Of a DNA stretch of 64,000 nt, positions 26,616 through 35,201 are shown piece by piece. Every line of letters begins with the position of its first letter. Position 1 is the first letter of the stretch. Under the pieces are notes generated by a model. It did no database searches. It was given only the letters and a program-made list of their open reading frames with translations, and had not been told where the DNA came from. Made by a program: the position numbers and the translations under genes. This DNA is from Luteococcus peritonei (GTDB lineage: Bacteria > Actinomycetota > Actinomycetes > Propionibacteriales > Propionibacteriaceae), in assembly GCF_039526385.1 (NCBI RefSeq), contig NZ_BAAAIX010000014.1, positions 1-64,000 on the forward strand, read 5' to 3'.

Positions 26616-27271
26616 GGGTCCGGCAACCGCCCGGGGGGTTTGGGGATGTGCGGTACCGGACACCCGCCGCGGGACCGGGGTGGTGGTCCGCGCGGCGGGG
26701 GTGCGAGGTCCGGGAGCTACTTCTTCGGGGGCGAAGTGTCACCGTTGACCTCGGCAGACAACCTAGCCACGATCCGGACCGATCCCATCACCGGCCGATC
26801 GGTCAAATCCGCAGCAAACCTGAACGAGCCCGGCGATTCCGGGACCGGTGCCCCGAGGCTGCGCTGCGCTTGCAGGGTGCAAGCACCAAGTCCCTGGCTG
26901 GTAACGGATCCACACCGCCCTGGGCCGGACTGACTAGGTGGTTCAGATTCGTTCAGAGAACCTCTGGCAGGTTCAAATCCTGAAGGCTTCTCAGGCTTCA
27001 ATGGCCGTCCGAGGGCCTCGCGCCCTGCCGCTGGACGCGCGTCAAGCCTTGTTGACAGCAGTTCTCCGAAAATTTTTCGGGCGTTGGCGAGACGGCCACA
27101 GTTGTTCGACTTCATCACTTCACTTCTTCGACTTGCCCCCGGGCGCAGGCGACCGCCCAGCCGGCGGCCGGCGGGGAGCAGGACCGAGGCCCGACCGGCA
27201 AAGGCTGGCAACCGCTGTCGGTGCGGCCCGGGCCGAGATGTGATGGGAGCACCCAGTACGAAGGAGTGCAG
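26616..27271. other. Long non-coding stretch upstream of the HAD/GH3 module
   Basis: About 650 bases without a convincing gene on either strand. It holds a GC-rich hairpin at 26661-26703 and an 8-bp inverted repeat with a 12-base spacer (GACCGATC 26777-26784, GATCGGTC 26797-26804). Further on are a perfect 7-1-7 palindrome (27066-27080) just after a TTGACA sequence and a direct repeat TTCGACTT (27105-27112 and 27127-27134). This is far longer than other gaps in this compact window, and the repeats suggest a regulatory region or a leader RNA. Confidence 0.6.
27052..27080 (+). promoter_or_regulatory. Candidate promoter/operator of the HAD/GH3 module
   Basis: TTGACA (27052-27057) matches a -35 box. 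The palindrome CCGAAAATTTTTCGG (27066-27080, arms CCGAAAA/TTTTCGG around one T) follows where the spacer and -10 would be. A regulator bound to the palindrome would cover the promoter. No good TAnnnT hexamer is seen at the ideal spacing, so this is tentative. Confidence 0.35.
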
Positions 27272-28219
27272 ATGACCGAGATCCAGGTCCCCCCGGCAGC
27301 GCAGGTGCTCGTCGACTTCCAACCCACCAAGGAGTTCTTCGTCGGCATCGACTCCGACGGCTGTGCCATGGATGCCATGGACATCAAGCACCAGGAGTGC
27401 TTCACGCCGTGCTACATCAAGTACTTCGACCTGCAGCCCATCTCGACGCTGGCCCGCGAGACCGCGATCTTCGTCAACCTCGGCTCGGTCACCCGCGGCC
27501 TGAACCGTTGGCTGGCCCTGCGCCGGCTGCTCGACCTGCTGCGCGACCGCACCGAGGTGGCCGAGCGTGGCGTGGAGATCCCCGAGTACCCCGAGCTGAG
27601 CGCCTTCATCGAGTCCGGCTTCCCGCTCTCGGACAAGGGCATCGCCGCCTATGCCGCGGAGCACCCCTCGGAGACCATCGACCGCTGCATCCGGTGGGGC
27701 AACGGCGTCAATGCCAGCATCGCCGACATGGTGCACGGCTGCGGCCCCTTCCCCGGGGTGAAGCGCGCCATGGAGGCGATGTACGACCACGTGGACGAGA
27801 TGACGGTCTCTGCCACCCCGCTGGAGGCGCTGGAGCGCGAGTGGGGCGAGCACGGCCTGGCCCGCTACATGCAGGTGATCGCCGGCCAGGAGATGGGCGG
27901 CAAGGCGCAGCACGTGCACTACGCCGCCAAGGGCAAGTACCCCGACGACCAGCACATCATGCTGATCGGCGACGCCCCCGGTGACCGCGACGCCGCCGCC
28001 AAGGAGGGCGTGCTCTACTACCCGATCAACCCCGGCCACGAGAAGGAGAGCTGGGCGCGCTTCGTCGACGAGGCGCTGCCCCGCTTCCTGGACGGCAGCT
28101 TCGCCGGCGACTACCAGGCCGCACTGATCGCCGAGTTCGAGACCTACCTGCCCGACGAGGTGCCGTGGCAGACCCTCTCCGGCACCACGAAGGTCTCCGC
28201 ACCGGTCGTCAAGGCCTGA
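27272..28219 (+). CDS. HAD-superfamily hydrolase of unknown substrate
   Basis: The 315-residue soluble protein has the HAD catalytic motif I as GIDSDG (Asp27 nucleophile, Asp29 acid/base) and motif IV as IGDAPGDRD (Asp234, Asp238). A large insert of about 150 residues after motif I (FTPCYIKYFDLQPISTLARE onwards, largely helical) would be a cap domain that chooses the substrate. By family it is most likely a phosphatase acting on a small molecule. AAGGAG six bases before ATG 27272 sets the start. The GH3 gene follows after 26 bases, so the two almost surely work together. I cannot name the substrate. Confidence 0.75.
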   Translation: MTEIQVPPAAQVLVDFQPTKEFFVGIDSDGCAMDAMDIKHQECFTPCYIKYFDLQPISTLARETAIFVNLGSVTRGLNRWLALRRLLDLLRDRTEVAERGVEIPEYPELSAFIESGFPLSDKGIAAYAAEHPSETIDRCIRWGNGVNASIADMVHGCGPFPGVKRAMEAMYDHVDEMTVSATPLEALEREWGEHGLARYMQVIAGQEMGGKAQHVHYAAKGKYPDDQHIMLIGDAPGDRDAAAKEGVLYYPINPGHEKESWARFVDEALPRFLDGSFAGDYQAALIAEFETYLPDEVPWQTLSGTTKVSAPVVKA

Positions 28220-28245
28220 GACCACCCCGACGAAAGGACCCACCC

Positions 28246-29967
28246 ATGCCCCAGCTCGTTGACCTGACGGCCACCCCCTACAACCTCGACCAGGGCCAGA
28301 TCGACTGGGTCGAGCAGACCATCTCCGCCATGAGCGACGAGGAGAAGGTCGGCCAGCTGTTCACCAACCTGTTCTTCTTCGGCGAGGACGCCTTCAGCGG
28401 CAATGCGCTGACAAATGGCGAGATCCTGGCGAAGTACCACATCGGCGGCGCGCGCTACCAGGGCGGCACCGCCCAGCAGGTGCAGGAGCTGATCAACCAG
28501 CTGCAAGCCGAGTCGAAGATCCCGCTGCTGGTGGCCGCCAACTGCGACGCCGGCGGCAACGGCGCCTGCAATGACGGCACCTACATCGCCTCCGGCGCCC
28601 AGTGCGAGGCCTCCCGCGACCCGCAGGTGGCGCGCGATGCCGGCTACGTCTCCGGCCGCGAGGCCACCGCGCTCGGCGTCACCACGAACTTCGACCCCTG
28701 CGTCGACATCCTGTTCAACTGGCGCAACACCATCGTGAACACCCGCGCCTACGGCACCACCGCCGAGGACGTGATCACCTACACCAGCGCCTACATCGAG
28801 GGCCTGCGGGAGAGCGAGATCGTCACCTGCATCAAGCACTTCCCCGGCGACGGCACCGAGGAGCGCGACCAGCACCTGGTGCTGGGCGTCAACGAGCTCG
28901 ACGTCGAGGCTTGGGACCAGAGCTTCGGCAAGGTCTACCGCCACCACATCGACAACGGTGTGGAGATGTTCATGGCCGGCCACATCGCGCTGCCCGAATA
29001 CCAGAAGAAGCTGGACCCCTCGCTGTCCAATGCCGACATCCTGCCCGCCACCCTGGCCCCCGAGCTGGCCACCGGCCTGCTGAAGGAGCAGCTGGGCTTC
29101 AACGGCATGCTGATCACCGACGCCTCCCACATGCTCGGCATGACCGCCGCGATGCAGCGCAAGGACTACGTGCCGCGCGCCATCGCCGCCGGCTGCGACA
29201 TGTTCCTGTTCTTCAACCAGATCGACGAGGACTGGACCTACATGCTGCAGGGCTACCGCGAGGGCGTCATCACCGAGGAGCGGATGACCGACGCGCTGCG
29301 CCGCATCCTGGGCCTGAAGGCCAAGCTGCGGCTGCACGAGAAGCAGGCCGCCGGCACCCTGGCCAAGCGGCCCGAGGAGCTGGAGGTGGTGGGTTGCCCC
29401 GAGCACCTCGAGATGCGCCGCCAGGCAGCGGACAAGGGCATCACCCTGGTCAAGAACAGCCTGGACCAGCTGCCCCTCAACCCCACCGACCACAAGCGGA
29501 TCCGGCTGTACTACGTGGCGGGCGAGAAGGGTGGCCTGTACTCCGGCAACGACGCCACCGTGAAGACCTATGTCGAGGAGCTGACCCGCCGCGGCTACGA
29601 GCCCACCGTCCACGAGAACGGCAGCCGGGTGAAGGGCTCCATCGAGCAATTCAAGGCCGAGACCGATGCCGCGCTCTTCATCGCCGAGGTGGTGGGCTAC
29701 GGAGCCCAGAACAACTATCGGATCCAGTGGAGCACCGCCATGGGCAACGAGATCCCCTGGTATGTGCACGAGGTGCCCACCTTCGCGGTGAGCCACAACT
29801 TCACCACCCACCTGCACGACATCACCATGGTCAAGTGCTACGTGAACGCCTATGCCTCCAATCCCGACATCATCGCCGGGGTGCTGGACAAGCTGGAGGG
29901 CACGAGCGAGTTCAAGGGCACCGCGAACGACCTGGTCTGGGCCGGCAAGTGGCAGGCGCGGCTGTGA
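28246..29967 (+). CDS. GH3-family glycoside hydrolase with a His/Asp (NagZ-type) catalytic motif
   Basis: The 573-residue protein has a GH3 TIM barrel (about residues 20-350) and a second alpha/beta domain. KHFPGDGTEERDQH (197-210) corresponds to the NagZ-type loop whose Asp/His pair is the general acid/base (here Asp208 and His210). The nucleophile is Asp292 in LITDASHM. No signal peptide is present, so it acts in the cytoplasm on an imported or internally made glycoside. GH3 enzymes with a His acid/base include N-acetylglucosaminidases and known glycoside phosphorylases, so either hydrolysis or phosphorolysis is possible. GAAAGGA precedes the ATG. It forms a two-gene unit with the HAD hydrolase. 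Confidence 0.8.
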   Translation: MPQLVDLTATPYNLDQGQIDWVEQTISAMSDEEKVGQLFTNLFFFGEDAFSGNALTNGEILAKYHIGGARYQGGTAQQVQELINQLQAESKIPLLVAANCDAGGNGACNDGTYIASGAQCEASRDPQVARDAGYVSGREATALGVTTNFDPCVDILFNWRNTIVNTRAYGTTAEDVITYTSAYIEGLRESEIVTCIKHFPGDGTEERDQHLVLGVNELDVEAWDQSFGKVYRHHIDNGVEMFMAGHIALPEYQKKLDPSLSNADILPATLAPELATGLLKEQLGFNGMLITDASHMLGMTAAMQRKDYVPRAIAAGCDMFLFFNQIDEDWTYMLQGYREGVITEERMTDALRRILGLKAKLRLHEKQAAGTLAKRPEELEVVGCPEHLEMRRQAADKGITLVKNSLDQLPLNPTDHKRIRLYYVAGEKGGLYSGNDATVKTYVEELTRRGYEPTVHENGSRVKGSIEQFKAETDAALFIAEVVGYGAQNNYRIQWSTAMGNEIPWYVHEVPTFAVSHNFTTHLHDITMVKCYVNAYASNPDIIAGVLDKLEGTSEFKGTANDLVWAGKWQARL

Positions 29968-30009
29968 GCTGAGACCTGCGTCGCGGTGGACCCGCGGTAG
30001 GCACGAACC

Positions 30010-30041
30010 AGCGAGGGCCGGGGATCTGTCCGGCCCTCGCT
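30010..30041 (+). terminator. Terminator hairpin of the HAD/GH3 module
   Basis: AGCGAGGGCCGG (30010-30021) pairs perfectly with CCGGCCCTCGCT (30030-30041) over an 8-base loop, 42 bases after the GH3 stop. No T-tract follows. The last T is also the first base of the menC -10 box, so termination and the next promoter are packed together. Confidence 0.75.
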
Positions 30042-30046
30042 AGGGT
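30041..30046 (+). promoter_or_regulatory. -10 box of menC (leaderless start)
   Basis: TAGGGT ends six bases before the menC ATG at 30053. It would give a leaderless menC-menD transcript separate from the HAD/GH3 module. Confidence 0.5.
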
Positions 30047-30052
30047 GTCAGC

Positions 30053-30994
30053 ATGGAACTGCACCCCTACCGGATCGGCATGCGCACCCGCTTTCGTGGC
30101 ATCACGGTGCGCGAGGGGCTGGTGCTGCGGGGCGAGGCGGGCTGGGGTGAGTTCAGCCCCTTCCTGGACTACGACGGCGACGAGATCCGGCCCTGGCGTA
30201 CCGCCGCCCTGGAGGCCGCCGAGCAGGGCTTCCCGGAGCCGGTGCGCGAGGCCGTTCCGGTGAACGTGACCGTGCCGGCCGTCGGGGCGCAGCAGGCCCA
30301 CCAGGTGGTCCGTGGCAGCGGGTGCAGCACCGCCAAGGTCAAGGTGGCCGAGCCGGGGCAATCGCTGGCCGATGATCTTGCTCGCGTGGAGGCGGTGCGC
30401 GACGCCCTGGGGCCCGGCGGGCGGGTGCGGGTGGACGCGAACGGACTGTGGGAGCACGACCAGGCGCTGGCCGCGCTGCGGGAGCTGGCGCGCTTCGAGC
30501 TGGAATATGCCGAGCAGCCGGTGGCCACCACCGAGGGCCTGGCGCGGCTGCGTCGTGACCTGGTGCGTCACGGCGTCGACGTGCCGATCGCGGCGGACGA
30601 GTCGATCCGTCGCAGCGGGGACCCTGAGCGGGTCAAGCAGTTGGAGGCGGCCGACGTGGCCGTGCTCAAGGTGCAGCCGCTGGGTGGGGTGCGGCGCTGC
30701 CTGCAGCTGGCCGATGATCTTGGGATGCCGGTGGTGGTCAGCTCTGCCCTGGAGACCGCGATCGGCATCAGGATGGGGATCGCGCTGGCCGCCGCGCTGC
30801 CCGAGCTGCCCTTCGCCTGCGGGCTGAACACGGTGCGGCTGCTGGATGATGATCTTGCCGATCCGCCGCTGGTGGCCATCGACGGGGTGCTGCCGGTGGC
30901 CACGGTGGAGCCCTCCGAGACCCAGCTGGCGCGCTACGCGCCGGAGCCCGGACGGGCGGACTTCTGGACCCGTCGGCTGGAGCAGGCGCGATGA
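30053..30994 (+). CDS. menC: o-Succinylbenzoate synthase
   Basis: The 313-residue enolase-superfamily enzyme dehydrates SHCHC to o-succinylbenzoate. KVKV carries the catalytic Lys97 (Lys95 is the partner), VDANG has metal ligand Asp128, YAEQP has Glu154, AADES has Asp182, and VLKVQPLGG has the second catalytic Lys206. The length is typical of the short actinobacterial MenC. It overlaps menD by four bases (ATGA). Oddly, the 10-mer GATGATCTTG occurs three times in this gene, using GAT and CTT codons that are rare here. Confidence 0.93.
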   Translation: MELHPYRIGMRTRFRGITVREGLVLRGEAGWGEFSPFLDYDGDEIRPWRTAALEAAEQGFPEPVREAVPVNVTVPAVGAQQAHQVVRGSGCSTAKVKVAEPGQSLADDLARVEAVRDALGPGGRVRVDANGLWEHDQALAALRELARFELEYAEQPVATTEGLARLRRDLVRHGVDVPIAADESIRRSGDPERVKQLEAADVAVLKVQPLGGVRRCLQLADDLGMPVVVSSALETAIGIRMGIALAAALPELPFACGLNTVRLLDDDLADPPLVAIDGVLPVATVEPSETQLARYAPEPGRADFWTRRLEQAR

Positions 30995-32628
30995 GCTCCT
31001 GGCTGCTGGCCCTGACCGTCGTGGAGCAACTGCGCCAGACGGGGGTGCGCCGCGTCGTGCTGGCACCCGGCTCGCGCAATGCGCCGCTGTCCATCGCCCT
31101 GGAGCGTGCCTCGCGGGCCGGGGAGGTGGAGCTGCACGTGCGCATCGACGAGCGGTCGGCCGGCTTCCTCGCCCTCGGCATGGCCAAGGCGAGCGGTGAT
31201 CCGGTGGCGGTGGTGACCACCTCGGGCACCGCGGTGGCCAACCTGGCGCCCGCCGTGATGGAGGCCAACCATGCCGGCGTCGGCCTGCTGCTGCTCACCG
31301 CGGACCGCCCGGTGTCCATGATCAACTCCGGGGCCAACCAGACCGCAGACCAGGCCGGCCTGTTCGGCAACCAGGTGCGTGCGGCGGTGCGGCTCAGCTC
31401 GCGCACCGGCGATGTCGCGGCCTGGCGCTTCCAGCTGCGCCATGCGGTGGTGGCCGCCCAGGGAGTGCGCTCGCGCCAGCCCGGCCCGGTGCAGGTGAAC
31501 CTGGCCTTCGACGAGCCGCTGATGCCCACCGACGAGCAGCTGGACCGGCCGCCGTCCTGGCAGGTGGACGCCTCGCTGCCCTCGCCGCCGGTACGGCTGC
31601 CCGCGGGCCCGCGCACCGTCGTGCTGGCCGGCGACGCCCCGCCGGCGCTGGGCCGCCGGGCCCACCAGGTGGCCGAGGCAGCCGGGGTGCCGCTGCTGGC
31701 CGAGCCCTCCAGCAATGCCCGTTTCGGCCGCGCGATCAGCAGCTACCGGCTGCTGCTGGGCAAGCAGGAGCTGGGCGGTGAGATCGAGCGGGTGGTGGTC
31801 TTCGGCCACCCGACGCTCTCACGCCCGGTGACCCAGCTGCTGCGGCGTCGTGACGTCGAGGTGGTGGTGGTCAGCGGCCGGGCCGGCTGGGCCGACCCCG
31901 GCTTCAGCGTGCAGCGGGTGGTCGACGACGTGGAGCTGGAGCCGGTCGACGAGCCGCAGCGCCACTGGTTCCACCGCTGGCTCACCGCGGACCTGGACCT
32001 GCAGACCCGCATCGAGCTGGCCGAGCGGCCGGAGAACCGTTTCGACGAGCCGCCGCTCAGCGGCCACGCCGTGGCACGGGCCGTGGTGCGCGCCACCGCC
32101 GGCGGTCAGCTGGTGCTGGGTTCCTCGAACCCGGTGCGTGACGCGGACCTGGCGCCCACCGATCCGCAGCTCGCGCCCGCCACCGTCTGGGCCAACCGCG
32201 GCCTGGCCGGCATCGACGGGGTGGTGAGCACCGCCGCCGGCGTCGCCCTGGCCACCGGTGAGCCCACCACCTGCCTGCTGGGTGACCTCACCTTCCTGCA
32301 CGACGCGGGCGGGCTGTGGCTGGGCACGCTGGAGCAGGCGGCACGGCTGCGCCTGGTGGTGGTGGACGATCGGGGCGGCAGTATCTTCCACACCCTGGAG
32401 CAGGGTGGTGAGGCGCACGCCGAGAGCTTCGAGCGCGTCTTCGGCACCCCGCACGCTGCCGACATCGCCGGGCTGGGTGCGGCCCACGGCTGGCAGGTGG
32501 CGCAGGTGGAGCTGGCCGACGAGCTGCGCGGCCGGCTCGCGGTCCCGCCGCGCGGCCCGGAGGTCCTGGTGGTGCGGGTCAGCCGCACCGACCGTCGCGC
32601 CTGGGCCCAGCGGCACGCCGCGCTCTGA
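30991..32628 (+). CDS. menD: 2-Succinyl-5-enolpyruvyl-6-hydroxy-3-cyclohexene-1-carboxylate synthase
   Basis: The 545-residue thiamine-diphosphate enzyme joins isochorismate and 2-oxoglutarate. RIDERSAGFLALGMAK near residue 50 contains the ThDP-activating Glu region. GDLTFLHDAGGLW in the C-terminal third is the ThDP/Mg binding motif. The full three-domain length is present. It is translationally coupled to menC and faces the RecB-like gene tail to tail. Confidence 0.95.
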   Translation: MSSWLLALTVVEQLRQTGVRRVVLAPGSRNAPLSIALERASRAGEVELHVRIDERSAGFLALGMAKASGDPVAVVTTSGTAVANLAPAVMEANHAGVGLLLLTADRPVSMINSGANQTADQAGLFGNQVRAAVRLSSRTGDVAAWRFQLRHAVVAAQGVRSRQPGPVQVNLAFDEPLMPTDEQLDRPPSWQVDASLPSPPVRLPAGPRTVVLAGDAPPALGRRAHQVAEAAGVPLLAEPSSNARFGRAISSYRLLLGKQELGGEIERVVVFGHPTLSRPVTQLLRRRDVEVVVVSGRAGWADPGFSVQRVVDDVELEPVDEPQRHWFHRWLTADLDLQTRIELAERPENRFDEPPLSGHAVARAVVRATAGGQLVLGSSNPVRDADLAPTDPQLAPATVWANRGLAGIDGVVSTAAGVALATGEPTTCLLGDLTFLHDAGGLWLGTLEQAARLRLVVVDDRGGSIFHTLEQGGEAHAESFERVFGTPHAADIAGLGAAHGWQVAQVELADELRGRLAVPPRGPEVLVVRVSRTDRRAWAQRHAAL

Positions 32629-32660
32629 GCCGCCGGGCAGCCCCCAGGGCCGCGCAGCCC

Positions 32661-34391
32661 TCAGGCCTGGGCCTCGGGCTCCTCGTCGGAGGCCAGTTCC
32701 AGACTGCGCAGCCAGGCGCGCAGGTGGTGGGTGGCCCGCACGTCGTCCTCGTTGTACTCCAGCACCCGCACCCGGGCCTCGTCGCGCTCGGCCTGGGTGG
32801 GGGAGTGCACGGCGTCGACGAACCACTTCTGCGAGTTCAGGCCGCCCGGGTCGTCGTCGCGCCACTCGAAGCCGGGCCCGGATCGGGCCACCACCTTCAG
32901 ACCCAGCCCGAAGGTGCCGAAGAAGTGCTCCTTGACCAGCGTGAACATGTCCACGAAGCGCTCGCGCACCCGGTTCGCGGCGGCCACCACCTCGGGCTCC
33001 TGGCTGCGTCGGGCCAGCCGCAGCAGGTGGACCACCTCGTAGTCGGAGTAGTGGTAGACGAAGCTGTCCGGGCGGGCCTGCAGCAGCTCGTCCAGCCAGC
33101 CGATCGCCTCGGCGGCCAGTGCCACCTCGCCGGCATTGTCCAGGTCCTCGAAGCGGGCGAAGGCGCGGTAGACCGGCTCGGTGCCGGCCTCGCGGTCGTG
33201 CAGCAGGAAGCCCCACAGGTAGACCCGGTCCCCGGCGGAGGTCTCGATGTCGAAGTCGATCTCCAGGCCGGCATCGGGCAGGTCGATGGGATCGCCGGTG
33301 AGGCGCTCCAGCTCCACGCCGGCCAGCATCAGCGAGGCGCGGCGTGTGGCCAGCCGCAGCCGGGAGTCGGCGCCGGAGCGGTGGCGCACCTCCGGCAGGT
33401 AGCTGGTCATCAGCTCCTCGACGTCGGCATGGGCCAGGTCGGCAAGGGTGTTGACGCCGTGGCTGCGCAGCACGCTGATCTCGCGCACGTCCAGGGGGCT
33501 CTTGCTGATCCGCAGGCTCAGGTCGTCCTCGCCCAGCTGTGGCTTGCAGACCTCCCACCAGACGCAGTGGTCGCACTCGCGCACCACGATCGGCGCCACC
33601 ATCGGGCGTGGGTCGTCGGCCCCACCGGTGCGCTGCTGGGCCACCTGGGCCACCTTGAGCCGGAAGCCGAACTCGTGGTCGTAGCGCTCCAGGGCGCTGC
33701 GCTGCTTCCATCCGGTGGCTGCCGTGCGGGAGAAGGTGCGGATGAACTTGCGGGTCAGCTCCACCCAGCTGATCACCGGCTCGGAGGAGCCCTTGAGGCT
33801 GTCGGTGCCGATCACGCCGGCCGTCGGCACACCCCCGGCCTCGAGGCCGGCGGCCTCCAGCACGCGCCAGTAGTGGGCCATCTGGAGCAGGTCGCCCTCA
33901 CGCGAGGGCTTGAAGCTCATCCCGGGCACCTCGAAGCGTCGCGTCGGGCTGGCGAGTCGGCTGAAACTGGCGGCCTGGTCCGGCTGGTTGTTCATCTCGA
34001 CGACGCGGTGCCGCTTCACCTCCACCGGCAGGTAGCCGGGACGGCCGTCGGCGCGGTCCGCTCCGCGCACCAGCAGGTCCGGGGCGCCGATCCGGTGGCC
34101 TGCCAGGTCCACCGGCAACCGAGGTCCCACGACCACGCGCCGTCCCTCGGCCAGAGCAGCCAGGGTTCGCTGCACCCGGGTCTCGGAGTCCGCCTCGTCG
34201 TCGCGCAGGTCCACCACGTCGGTGCCGTGGGCCACCTGGCGCAGCATCTCGTCCTCGTGGGCCTTGCTGCCCGCGAAGATCTCCTGCAGCGCCTCGTCGG
34301 GCTCGCTCGGCTGCGCCACCACGGTGGGGTCGTGGCGGTTCTGCGTCTTGACCGGGCAGGAGCGTGCGGCGTAGGGGTCCAGGAGGATCAT
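32661..34391 (-). CDS. TM0106-family RecB-like nuclease with Fe-S cysteines
   Basis: The 576-residue protein combines a PD-(D/E)XK nuclease core (GAPDLLVRG, then LPVEVKRHR) with four cysteines that resemble a RecB/AddB-type iron-sulfur cage: one near the N-terminus (RSCPVKTQ) and CDHCVWWEVC in the middle. A C-terminal RNase H-like/DnaQ-type exonuclease domain begins at IDFDIETS. Members of this family are predicted DNA repair nucleases without a defined pathway. The ATG at 34391 gives a family-like N-terminus and has GATCCTCC-type context. It lies between menD and menG but has no evident link to menaquinone. Confidence 0.75.
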   Translation of the reverse strand: MILLDPYAARSCPVKTQNRHDPTVVAQPSEPDEALQEIFAGSKAHEDEMLRQVAHGTDVVDLRDDEADSETRVQRTLAALAEGRRVVVGPRLPVDLAGHRIGAPDLLVRGADRADGRPGYLPVEVKRHRVVEMNNQPDQAASFSRLASPTRRFEVPGMSFKPSREGDLLQMAHYWRVLEAAGLEAGGVPTAGVIGTDSLKGSSEPVISWVELTRKFIRTFSRTAATGWKQRSALERYDHEFGFRLKVAQVAQQRTGGADDPRPMVAPIVVRECDHCVWWEVCKPQLGEDDLSLRISKSPLDVREISVLRSHGVNTLADLAHADVEELMTSYLPEVRHRSGADSRLRLATRRASLMLAGVELERLTGDPIDLPDAGLEIDFDIETSAGDRVYLWGFLLHDREAGTEPVYRAFARFEDLDNAGEVALAAEAIGWLDELLQARPDSFVYHYSDYEVVHLLRLARRSQEPEVVAAANRVRERFVDMFTLVKEHFFGTFGLGLKVVARSGPGFEWRDDDPGGLNSQKWFVDAVHSPTQAERDEARVRVLEYNEDDVRATHHLRAWLRSLELASDEEPEAQA

Positions 34392-34405
34392 GGGCGTGCG
34401 GTGCC

Positions 34406-35119
34406 TCAGGCCTTCCAGCCGCGGTGCAGGGCGACGATGCCGTGGCTCAGGTTGCGATAGCCGACGGCCTTCCAGCCGGCCTGCTCCATCAGCTCGGCCA
34501 GCTCGGCCTGGGAGGGCCAGGCCAGGATCGACTCGAAGAGGTACTCGTAGGCGGCGGGGTTGGAGGAGAAGCGGGTCAGCAGCGGAATGGCGCGGGGCAG
34601 CCACTGCTCGTAGACCAGGCCGAAGGCCGGGTTGGTGACGCGGCTGAACTCGCAGATCACCACCTGGCCACCGGGCTTGGTGACGCGGCGCATCTCGGTG
34701 AGCGCGCCCAGGGTGTCCTCCACGTTGCGCAGCCCGTAGCTGATGGTGACCGTGTCGAAGGTGTCGTCGGCATAGGGCAGCTGCAGGGCATCGCCGGCCA
34801 CGAACTGCAGGCCGGGCTCGCGCTCCCGGCCCACCCGCAGCATGCCCAGGCTCAGGTCGGTGGGGAAGACCTCGGCGCCGCGCGCCGCGAAGGTGGCCGC
34901 GGAGGTGCCGGTGCCGCCGGCCAGGTCCAGCACCAGCTGGCCCGGGCGCGGGTCGACGGCCTCGACGGTGTCGCGTCGCCACTGGCGCTGCAGGCCGAAG
35001 GTCATCACGTCGTTCATCAGGTCGTAGCGCTGGGCCACGCCGTCGAACATCTGGGCGACGTCGGAGCGTCGCTTGGCAAGGGTGGCACGGGTCTCGAACA
35101 CCCCGTCAGTTTTCCACAT
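34406..35119 (-). CDS. menG: Demethylmenaquinone methyltransferase
   Basis: The SAM-dependent methyltransferase, 237 residues from this start, performs the last step of menaquinone synthesis. VLDLAGGTGTSA is motif I, and the UbiE/MenG signatures are AQMFDGVAQRYDLMNDVMTFG near the start and YGLRNVEDTLGALTEMRRVTKPGG later. The open frame extends upstream to 35245 but that part is arginine-rich and overlaps the divergent promoter. A GTG five codons inside (VFETRATLAKR) is another possible start. Confidence 0.93.
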   Translation of the reverse strand: MWKTDGVFETRATLAKRRSDVAQMFDGVAQRYDLMNDVMTFGLQRQWRRDTVEAVDPRPGQLVLDLAGGTGTSAATFAARGAEVFPTDLSLGMLRVGREREPGLQFVAGDALQLPYADDTFDTVTISYGLRNVEDTLGALTEMRRVTKPGGQVVICEFSRVTNPAFGLVYEQWLPRAIPLLTRFSSNPAAYEYLFESILAWPSQAELAELMEQAGWKAVGYRNLSHGIVALHRGWKA

Positions 35120-35201
35120 CCGCACACCTGCCGACGCGCGGCCCGGCGCGCGCCGTCGGTGGTGGCGCGCGTCGCTTCGCCGGTGGGGGACAATGGGGAC
35201 C

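Noticed and set aside
26968..26982. tRNA T-arm-like sequence CAGGTTCAAATCCTG
   Set aside because: The stem and loop look right, but no acceptor stem, D-arm or anticodon arm could be fitted around it on this strand.
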